This document shows positions 55,691 to 64,000 of a DNA stretch of 64,000 nt, in pieces. The stretch covers positions 7,460,336 through 7,524,335 of the forward strand of contig JASSKH010000019.1 of NCBI GenBank assembly GCA_031763025.1, in the 5' to 3' direction. The DNA comes from Macrocystis pyrifera. Taxonomy: Eukaryota; Sar; Phaeophyceae; Laminariales; Laminariaceae. Numbering within the stretch: the stretch's first letter is position 1; every line of letters starts with the position of its first letter. The translations under genes and the position numbers were made by a program. A model generated the notes under the pieces. That model saw only the letters and a list, made by a program, of their open reading frames with translations, was not told where the DNA came from and did not search any database.

Positions 55691-55762
55691 GCCTTGAGGT
55701 AGAAAGAACAACACAGAAAAACACTCACTTAATGCTGGACCCAAATCATCCGAAAACTAAAC

Positions 55763-57043
55763 CTAAGAAGGGGCAGCGTACTGGCGTCGCGAAACGACGG
55801 TAAACGAGCCCAAACGACCGGGAGAAGTACTCAACGCTAAAGGAGGCAACTGATGGGGGCCAAGCGGGGCAGTCACAGGCCCATCGGGCCCGTCAGAACT
55901 ACGTAATACCCCGCGAGCTAGCCTCCCAGTTTTATGGCGTTGCAAACATCACGATCCGTAGGTGGCGACGCTGGAGGTTGTGCAAATCACCGGCCGAAGG
56001 TTGATCTTGACCGATACAGGGTCGTCGAGGAACCGGATGATGTAAGGGTTGTCCGAAAGAGAGTCCGAGGGAACGCGATATGCGATCTTGCCCTGCAGCC
56101 ATAGGCCATCGCAAGCCTTGTACCAAAGGTGTGCTCCCAGTACGGTGGAGCTGAAGGAGAGAATCCAGAGATCGCGCATAAAGAGGGTGTAGCCGGCGAG
56201 GAAGATTTTGCCTTTAGAACGCGATAGCTCGCGCTGCACGGCACCGATGTGCATCGATCGGTAGAGGCGATTCGCTTGGCGGTGTTGTGTAGGGGTGTCG
56301 GATCATTAGAGGAGGATGTTGCTTTTGGAGGTTAGATGTCGAGTTCCCGCTCCCAGGAACGGCTAAGCAGTCCGACCCAATGGTTCTCGTGTTGGACCGC
56401 GATAGCCCCGCCACGGCCGCGAACGAGTTGGTGTCCCGTGATCTGTTCAACCTCGAGGTGTTCCGGGGGAGGTGTGACGTCGTCGAAGGTGACGTGGAAG
56501 GGAGGGGTTTTGCAGATAAAGGCGTTGAGCACCTACTTAAAAGGTCTGCTGGAAGGTACTTGGGCACGTCGTTGGTGTTGTCGGGGCTCCGGCAGGGCTT
56601 GCAGCGTTCAACGGAGACGCGGCGTTTTGAGTCCCGTCCAGGTTGGTCGGAGAGTATGTCGAGAAAGAGGACTTTGTCGAAAAGTGGTCGGCTGTCGGTG
56701 ACGTCGGGGCCCGGCGCTGGGTCCACACCGAGAATCTTGCACGGTCCAATCCAGTTCAGCGAAAGCTTGGTCTTGAGCACCGTGGTGTCCGTGTCTTTCT
56801 TGACACCCTGGCCGATAGTGACCGCGGAGATGTAGACCCATGCTTAGCCGCCCACGGTTTAGGGGTGAGAGGCGAAGCGCGTCCATGATGGGGTTGTTGA
56901 GGCGGGCCATACGTGAAGCAATGACGGCGTGGTGTTCGCAGACGAAGTGGTTGGCGCATTGTTTGCGCTCGGTGGCAAGGTTGCAGCAAGCCAGGTGGTC
57001 TCGGTCCAGGCTCTGGTGGCCGCCAATGTTGGGGGATTCGAAA
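55763..57043 (-). pseudogene. Integrase C-terminus, chromodomain and Tudor-like tail of relic B
   Basis: Frameshifted but clearly homologous to residues about 357-750 of the element A integrase: NIGGHQSLDRDHLACCNLA, LSLNWIGPCKILGVDP, LPGRDSK-like QPGRDSKRRVSVERCKPC, LEVEQITGHQLVRGRGGAIA with SWERELDI (chromodomain), and AHLWYKACDGLWLQGKI with PYIIRFLDDPVSVKINL (Tudor-like). Conservation of both tail modules in a second copy supports their functional value in the family. Confidence 0.8.
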
Positions 57044-57443
57044 TGTGATGGAGTAGCACACCTATTGTATTGGGACGCATATACCCGTGTACGGATCATT
57101 GTATGGTTGCACATAGCTCTTTGAAAATACGAGACATACCTGCAGATGAATATTATATTGTTGTATGTAGACACGTAGGGATATATCTGCAGGCCAATAA
57201 GATATAGTTATACATAGCTCTTAGGGAATATTCAGTGGAGCAGTTCAGACATCCCCTTGCCCACAGAATTCTATGTTATATGTCTGCGGACCTTCTGCAT
57301 GACAACGTCCCGGGAGAGAACATTCTGCTATTGTTGGGAATCGTTTGGATGACAACGTTCCGATAGCCTGTATCTGCATACAGGTTTGTTTATGTCGACG
57401 TCTGGGCTGAGCTGTGTTCTTGGCGAAGCCCACTATCGCTCAC
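57044..57443 (+). repeat. Truncated LTR, inverted relative to 58.4-58.9 kb
   Basis: Starts TGTGATGGAGTAGCACAC and matches the first 400 bp of the LTR at 58,428-58,963 in opposite orientation, stopping at TATCGCTCAC. It lies exactly at the junction between integrase and protease parts of relic B, so it marks a rearrangement breakpoint or a truncated insertion. Confidence 0.65.
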
Positions 57444-57444
57444 A

Positions 57445-58023
57445 CCACACGGCTAGGGCGGCTGTGGGAGAGGTGCCCCTCAGGAACTGTGCAGTAAGTC
57501 TGATGGAGTCGGAGGTGGTGAAGGTGGCGGGGGCGCCGAAGCCGTGCCATGAGCGGGGGGCTCTGCGTCGTTCGCACGCATCGGTGGCGGCGCCGCAGGT
57601 CTTCAGTTTGTCCATCACTTCAGCTGAAATAAAAGTTTGCGGAGAACCCGTATCCAGTACAGCTTCGGTGATGTAGCGTTTGACGGCCTTGAGGCCTCTG
57701 TGAACTCGCACCCTGGCTGTAAAGAATGAGTCGTCGACTGTTAAGACGCCGCTGGAGAGGCAGGGTCCATGTTCTGGTATCGTGGGCGCAGTAACGATGG
57801 GATAGGGTTTGGCTGAAGTGGCAGGTGGCCGGGTAAAGTGGCTCTTTGGCAATGCGTCCAGGGTGGAGGCAATCAGGAAATCGGTAAGCAGGCAACTCCG
57901 TGAATGTTGCGAGGGAGTATCAGCTGTCTCGTAGATACCGTCATCGGTGGGGGTCACTCGGGTGGAGGGTGTGACGGTGCTTGTCGGGTCATTGTCCCTG
58001 GAAGGGAAAGGAGGGGGGGACAT
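57445..58023 (-). pseudogene. Aspartic protease segment of relic B
   Basis: Reads STRVTPTDDGIYETADTP, IPEHGPCLSSGVLTVDDS, EAVLDTGSPQTFISAEV and ATDACERRRAPRSWHGFG, collinear with 33,300-33,850 of element A. Truncated at the right end of the LTR fragment. The DTGS motif is present. Confidence 0.75.
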
Positions 58024-58045
58024 CCTGTCGGACGGACATAAGCAC

Positions 58046-58258
58046 TCACCCTAGAAGGTTTGAACCCTTCCAGAGCGAAAGTTGGTAGGCCCGTGGATAT
58101 TCGGCCCTGAAACCTATGCCCCAGATAATGTGCAAAGGGCTGGCTTCGTCGGTAAAGGTAAAGTGCAGCCCGTTGTGTGACATGAGGGGAACGGGACACA
58201 CCCACAGAGGGATGTACTGGTCGATGAGGATGTCGACGGTGCCGACCATTTCACCCAC
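58046..58258 (-). pseudogene. Integrase fragment fused to NADAR C-terminal fragment (relic B)
   Basis: A single 70-codon frame. The first half, VDILIDQYIPLWVCPVPLMS then HNGLHFTFT, corresponds to the integrase core around D260. The second half, EASPLHIIWGIGFRAEYPRA then WKGSNLLG, corresponds to the last quarter of the NADAR domain, followed in order by the protease. The fusion reverses the normal order (NADAR precedes integrase), so it arose by recombination between copies. D260 of integrase is lost (SHNG for SDNG). Confidence 0.75.
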
Positions 58259-58407
58259 GAACGCTAGGAGCGCAGCCTGGGCGCTTGACCCGGTTTCCCT
58301 CCCGAGGACGCCATTTAGCAGGGGATCCCAGGGTATCTCCGGCCACGCCCGAGACCCTCCTACAGATATGGGTTAAAACCCGATTTCGAATTCACGCGAA
58401 GGGTCGT

Positions 58408-58425
58408 GTCCTGCCGACGACGCCA
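58408..58425 (-). other. Putative primer-binding site
   Basis: Two bases after the LTR end, the minus strand reads TGGCGTCGTCGGCAGGAC, complementary to a tRNA 3' end finishing in CCA. Position and TGG start are typical of LTR retrotransposon primer-binding sites. The tRNA is not identified. Confidence 0.55.
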
Positions 58426-58427
58426 AA

Positions 58428-58963
58428 TGTGAAATGGGGTATGCAGAGATGTAAGCTGGTAAGGGGCACAGGAATATCTGTGCTGAGTAGAGCACGTTTC
58501 TTGTAGTTCACGAACTTCTTATTAATGCTCCTCAAGTAGTTGAGAGGAAGGGAAAGAACTCGAGTGAGCGATAGTGGGCTTCGCCAGGAACACAGCTCAG
58601 CCCAGACGTCGACCAAAGCCAACATGTATGCAGATACAGTCTATAGGGACGTTGTAATGCACAAGATTCCCAACTATATCAGAATGTTCTCTACCGTGAC
58701 GATGTCATCCAGAAGGCCCCCAGACTTATGACATAATGTTCGGTGGGCAAAGGGGATGTCTGGCCTGCTCCACTGAATGTTCCCTAAGAGCTATGTATAA
58801 CTATTTATTATTCGCCTCCAGATATATTCTTACATGCCTACATACAACCATGTCATATTCATCTATAGTTATGTCTGGTATCTGCAAAGAGCTATGTGCA
58901 ACCATACAAGCATCCGCATACGGGTATATGCTTCCTATACATTAGATGTGCTACTCCATCACA
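58428..58963 (-). repeat. LTR (5') of about 536 bp, possibly belonging to relic B
   Basis: On the minus strand it starts TGTGATGGAGTAGCACA and ends CCCCATTTCACA, with TG...CA ends, followed by the primer-binding site and a leader of about 140 bp running into the integrase-NADAR fusion at 58,258. If it belongs to relic B, gag has been completely deleted. Confidence 0.6.
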
Positions 58964-61430
58964 GGTTGCACTCTTGTACAGCTCCTCGCACCCAGCCACA
59001 GCCCGCGATGTTGAGGCACGAGTCAAGTTGGGTGTGTCAAAACACGACGGTTTCGGGTGCTCTAAGAAGGTGTCGTAAAATACCAGAAACGACTCACGAG
59101 GTGATTTTGTTAACTTGCTGTTGAAAGCCAGCAGTGCAAAAACTCGCAAAATAGCTATATCAGTGTTTGTTGTATTTAAGCGCGGACGGCATGTATATGC
59201 TCGTCTCCTGGCGGGTATCTTGAAATATGGAGCGGACGTGATACGTAGTTGAAAGAATCGCGGACCGGCAAATGACGTTCTCGGTAGAGGGGATATATTT
59301 TCGGGCACAAAAATATGCGAAGAATGCTCCAATGTTTTCGATTATTGCCATCGTGCGGCCGTTCCTTCCTGAAATATCGACATACTCAGCAGGCATATTT
59401 TTAGCTAATATTTCCCTCTTGGACTACTTTCCCAAGCAACAGTATCTTCCTTTAATTTCAAAGCGTTTATATTAAGCCTACGCCCACGTAGTCAATGACA
59501 TATGTCGGAGACGTCCTCCGCGCCCTACCGAATCGTGACTCTTGCAATATGAAAGATCAACTCTAAACAAGGTTGTGAGATCAAGAATGTGCTATCAAGC
59601 CATCTCTGCAAGCTGCGTGTGATAACTTGACCGCGCGTTCTACGGAATGTATAGATTGTCAGATTGTCGAAATAAAATATGGGTTTGAAAGCAAAAAAAA
59701 AACGATTCACACAAAATACGTATGTCATAAAGGCGACGGCTGTAGTTACGTCATACGACGAGCAGGTATCCCAGTAGCGTCTGTACAGGTCCACAACCCT
59801 GGCCGAGTCCTACAGTTGGCGCCGCTCAAGTCTTGATGCACGTGCGGTGAGTGAAAATCGCACATGCTCCATTTCATGGAAAGTCCCATGTACATGTTAT
59901 GACAAAAAAGCCACCACCGGGTTCTCGCTTCTGTTGTTGGTATCATGATGGCCTATGGAACGAGTCAGTCTTGCCGCATCAGGGTGCTACGTTTTATAGC
60001 GATGCATGCGATCCTCAACCTCAGCCGCCGTATTTCTTATAAAAACACTAACATGGGGTTACAAACACACAGGCCGAACCCACGAAGCTGGCTTCTTGAA
60101 TGCTCAAGGAGATAAGAAGTGCCAACCGCAGAAATAATTTGTTGGTGACGTTTATGCACCCCCGTCCCACCTAGATCTGCTTGGAGAATGCTGTTTTATA
60201 TTGCCGTTTTTCAAACAGACCGATGGAATTTGCCGAACGCACCTGTAGGTCCTCACAACAGTATCAACAAATTTATCAAAAATTGACAAGTTGCTCACGA
60301 AACGTCGGAATATACTATTCATGGGCGCGGAGCCCAGAAAATTCTAAACAAAAGAACACGAATAATACGTTGTTTTTGTAAAGTCTGAACTCAAGGAGGT
60401 GCATTGTAACGCAAACAAGGTGACGGATCCCTAGCAATATCCATACAACCTGTAGAAATCAAAACTCGGGGGTGAAGCACACACAACATATCCCACCTGA
60501 GAATACACAGAACGAAAGAGGCGGACACATGACAAAAATCAACGTGCAAATGTTTGACAACAGCAACACGCCGCGGGTACTCACCACAGAGTAGATGTTC
60601 CCCCGTTTCCACAACTAACCAACTCGTGGCTACTTAGCGAAGCGATTGAGGCATGGAGTGCTGCCTGCGCCGTACGAAATGCGCGGTAGTGGTTGACACG
60701 GGAAGGAACACGCCGTTTTAACGGTAGCACAGCTTTTGTTTTTCATTCTTATGAATATATGTAAAGTCGTAACACTGACGACTTCGTGGCTCGATGTCAT
60801 CATCACACACATTTTCAATTAATATGAGTTGACGAGAGACCCTCGCTCTCACAGCTGATCAGGATTAATTGTCAATACTGGTATCTTGTACTCCTCCCGC
60901 CTCCCCGGTTTACTTTGTTTTTTTTTCCCGTCGAAAAACGTTGATGCCCCCTATTGTCAACAGACTGAAAATAATCCACCACCTGGAAGCGTTCTACGAT
61001 CTAATCGACGTTCTTGACTACCCTAAATGGTCTAAGGCTTATTTTTGTTCTCGTATGAAGTAGGTATGTATAGGTGTCGTTTTCTGCGGGGGTCCGAAAA
61101 AGATCACAATCAGCAGCCGTCTCAGCTTTTCCCAGGGTATTTTGACCGGGCGGGAAGAACTGCCACAGACCTCTGAGGTACATGGATTGTGTCTGGACTC
61201 TCTTCTGCATCAGCATTTACTCCATAGAGGGCGTTGGCGTGCCGTCGGTGAGCTGCTGCTGCTGTAAGAGGTTTAATTTTAATCTCAGGGCGTTAAGAAA
61301 CCAGCATTCGTTAAATATCACCACATCTATATGCAGTGCACGTTAGAAGGTTTTGACTACTGTTCGGCTAATTTTGGAAATTTGAAGGACGAAAATCGGT
61401 CTCTTGTTCTTTTCCAGTCGGCCGTTGGAA
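58964..61430. other. No supported gene
   Basis: A possible two-exon reading at 59,627-60,042 (YVCHKGDGCSYVIRRAGIP, then RFCCWYHDGLWNE) is Cys/His containing but unrecognised. Confidence 0.35.
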
Positions 61431-61431
61431 T

Positions 61432-61468
61432 CGACCCATAAGGTGGAAAGTAAAAGTTATGATCCAAA
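61432..61468 (+). repeat. SINE 3'-tail fragment
   Basis: AGGTGGAAAGTAAAAGTTAT matches the 3' end of the SINE at 37,475. The head is not found upstream. Confidence 0.35.
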
Positions 61469-61959
61469 ATTTAAAACAACTAAATATTAATACCGGGTAC
61501 ACTGCTGTGAAATACACGCCAGAAAAATTGGCCACTCTCGACAAGCTACGTGCAACCTCTCATTTATATTTTCTCTCGACTACAGACAATCCCAATCCTT
61601 GAATTATGCAGCTTCGGATTTGGTCTTCCTCATTTATACCAGGTATGATATACGGACTGTATATCCCGCATGAGGCCGTATTCAACCCGGTGTATGTTAG
61701 ATCCAATTATCTTGCTTAACTCACAAATAATATTTTCTACAAAAACGTCGATCTCACAGCTATTATAATTGATGTTTTTGAATTTTAAAAATAGATAGAT
61801 GCTACATTTTCGCATGTCCCAGTTTTGCACGCGACGTTAAAGACGTTCGCCCTTGCTTTGAATAGTTAAGTCGGGTTGAGAACACACATGTATGTTACTT
61901 AAACATGCAGTGAGATTTTCTCAGCTAAGATGGGCTATGACGGTATTGCTATTTGTTTT

Positions 61960-62340
61960 TAACATTACCCTGGGCTGGGTAATACATCGGTCTTCTCCCC
62001 CGATAGCTCATTAGGAAATACCTACATGTTTGACGTCATCGAAGACACGCGTGCAAATCTCTCATCTCGAACTTTTCTTTTAGAGATGCGCTTGCGCGTG
62101 CGTCCTTCAAACAGTTTCTCCCACGTTCTTCATGGAATTTGAAACGAAGTGGGGGTCAGCATGCGGCCGTGCACTCTCCCGACGGCATGTGATCCCGTGA
62201 TTCATAGGAGGGGGGAATATTATGAGGGAAATGACCCTAGACTGGGTAATCCATCGATATTTTACTCCTATAGCTCAGTAGGTAAACATATTCACACGTG
62301 ACGGTACGGAGACATCGTCAAAGCGTTGCCGGCAATTATA
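61960..62340 (+). repeat. Tandem pair with tRNA-like A-box
   Basis: Two segments about 260 bp apart share ACCCT(G/A)G(G/A)CTGGGTAAT, CATCG and ATAGCTCA(T/G)TAGG. The second contains TATAGCTCAGTAGGTAAAC, close to a tRNA A-box. B-box similarity is weak, so they may be decayed SINE heads. Confidence 0.4.
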
Positions 62341-62349
62341 ACCCACGGC

Positions 62350-63915
62350 GGGTCTATGAATGAATGTCAGGTGTTGGTCTACTCAAAAAGTGTTGGCCTC
62401 GTCCTGTCAATGGGAGGCACGATTAGATGAGGGAGAGGCAATAAGTTTCGCAGCCTAATTAACGTAAACAAGCACAAACGGGTCCTTATAGATGTGTCGT
62501 AGACATGGACATATATGTTGTAGGTAGATGCAGACAAACGGACGTTTTATTATATGCATGTTTGCCTTCTCTATTCGAGTTATTTGGGCTTGCTTCGTCC
62601 ACGGATTCGTCCACAAACGCAGAGAGAAAAACGTAAACATCTAACGAATTCCACGAGGAAGAGAAGCAAACACTGCTGCAACCTTGAATTGTAATTGCTG
62701 TGAAACAACGTTTTGAGCAGTATGACAAGAAGAAAATTCACAAGAAGATGCACGCCAATGAATTTCGCCCGATGGTCGACAAAAGCACAGCTTTACGAGT
62801 TGAGTGGTCCATTGGTCCCGCTGTTCTGCGATACGTTTCTCATACAAGACTATGCGCGCGGTAGAGCTTATTTGCAGTGCTTATTTCCGATGGAGACATG
62901 TTCAGTGCTCCTGCTTCATTCAGTGTGTGGGAGACAGCTTCCACAAAGCATACGATACTCTGAACGTGTTTCCAGCACCTACTTAGCCGCTGCCATAAGC
63001 TATGTCACTCAAACTCATGTCTAGGCGGGCCATATGGAGGCGACGGCCACCCAGAAAGTAATAACACAACAATCTCAGAAACGTTGCACACATGTTGCCG
63101 GCACTGCGGTCGGTCTCCCTGTCCGAACCTTTCTCTAGCTACAGCTCTTATGCATGCCATACCGGAATATCATCCACATGAGGCAGAGTATCCATCCCTT
63201 GCCCGACCTTTAAACCAGTCGGGCACGTAACACGCCTATTGCAAAACATTTTTTTGCGCCAACCGCCTAAACTGACATACTGACTATAATTGCGAAGGAT
63301 GTATGCGTGTAGGGCTGTAAGTTGGTCGGCCATATCGGCTAGATGCTAGTTGCTGCTGCTGGCTAGTCGGCGGCCGCAATTGTACGAGTGTCCACGAAAC
63401 AAAAAACTTAGAGACACCTACGGCCTTCGCTACTTCACCTACCCGAGCACATTTGACGGGGTTGAAGATTAATGCGCCATTGTTTGGGGTAGACATCTCA
63501 TTCATCTCCTCGCCATTCAGAGGGTGATTGCATGTTGAAACTTACGCCACGTGGCATAAAACACTTCCAATAACATGGACATTCGAACACTGCAATCCAA
63601 TAGTTGGCATCTCTGCAACGAAAACTGTTACCTAGATAACTAATAATAATATGTGTCATACAAACTACAGCTCTAATCTGTCATCAATTTCGCACACATA
63701 TGTAAGACTTCAAATGCCCAGTGGGTGTTTGGCGACTACCTCAACTGCCACGTATACCTGCAACTAACGGAAGTATACGAGAAGTCGACTGAACAACTCG
63801 TATATGTGCAAAACAACGACATCATAATATTGCCACTCAGCAGGAAACCATTGTAGACTACAATAATGTCCAATACCTGGTACATCATTATGTTCTTAAT
63901 TTTTTTAATTATTTT
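62350..63915. other. No supported gene
   Basis: Only short frames. A minus-strand frame at 63,284-63,505 has a weak helix-turn-helix look (VGEVAKAVGVSKFFVS) but no other support. Confidence 0.35.
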
Positions 63916-63924
63916 CCACTATTA

Positions 63925-64000
63925 AGGGGGACCTTAGTTAATAGGATCTATGGAATACATAAAAACCTATATATTTACCATTTTTTTCTAACGATGTTCG
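63925..64000. mobile_element. Second member of the MITE family, cut by the window end
   Basis: Starts after TA (63,923-63,924) with AGGGGGACCTTAGTTAATAG and continues AAAAACCTATAT, matching the left half of the element at 24,364. Confidence 0.6.

Noticed and set aside
59627..60042. Possible two-exon Cys/His-rich protein
   Set aside because: Exon borders are guesswork and the peptides match no family I know.
63284..63505. Possible helix-turn-helix peptide (VGEVAKAVGVSKFFVS)
   Set aside because: Only about 20 residues look structured, with no catalytic domain nearby to support a transposase.
1..64000. CRISPR arrays, prokaryotic operons, rRNA genes
   Set aside because: No spacer-repeat pattern, ribosome-binding-site-led gene clusters or rRNA-like sequence was seen; the content is eukaryotic retroelements.

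Overview
The window is eukaryotic, intron-poor, gene-sparse and dominated by transposable elements. Most of what can be recognised is retroelement: a large chromodomain-bearing Ty3/gypsy element (A, about 28.3-36.3 kb, minus strand), a rearranged relic of a close relative (B, about 55.8-58.3 kb, minus), two copies of a short gag-only LTR element (8.3-10.3 kb and 53.0-54.6 kb), two 5'-truncated LINE reverse transcriptase fragments, tRNA-derived SINEs, a MITE-like element and many tandem arrays. The one well-preserved host-like coding segment is at 43.2-44.1 kb; it resembles the plant Root_cap/LEA-like family, which also occurs in algae. Single-exon style coding, TE load and family mix fit a florideophyte red alga or another alga/stramenopile. 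That placement is an inference with low confidence.

Layout: 0-2.9 kb holds a decayed secreted-protein gene fragment and a 500-bp repeat, both with inverted counterparts at 36.4-39.0 kb. 3-8 kb has nothing I can support except an ORF cut by the gag-only element at 8,317. 10.8-11.5 kb is an 88-93 bp satellite. 11.7-15.3 kb is a degenerate proline-rich Gag-like region. 15.5-24.5 kb is mostly repeats (AT-rich modules, SINE, GGGGATCCCC array, A-rich 300-bp units, a 99-bp MITE). 26.7-36.9 kb is element A with its flanks. 43-50 kb holds the Root_cap-like gene, two relics of its 3' end, and two LINE fragments. 51-52.7 kb holds long direct repeats. 53-59 kb holds the second gag-only element, a 105-bp tandem array, relic B and an LTR with primer-binding site. 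59-64 kb is nearly featureless apart from tRNA-like duplications and a second MITE end.

The most notable system is element A. Its polyprotein carries a NADAR domain (the YbiA/DarG-associated ADP-ribose glycosidase superfamily) between Gag and protease, and its integrase ends in a chromodomain followed by a Tudor-like segment. Relic B keeps remnants of the same NADAR segment and the same tail, so this architecture belongs to the family and not to one chance copy. The second notable item is the gag-only element: it keeps Gag and a C-terminal chromodomain fragment but has lost pol, its 232-bp LTRs read as identical, and one copy carries a captured antisense reverse-transcriptase fragment inside intact target-site duplications.
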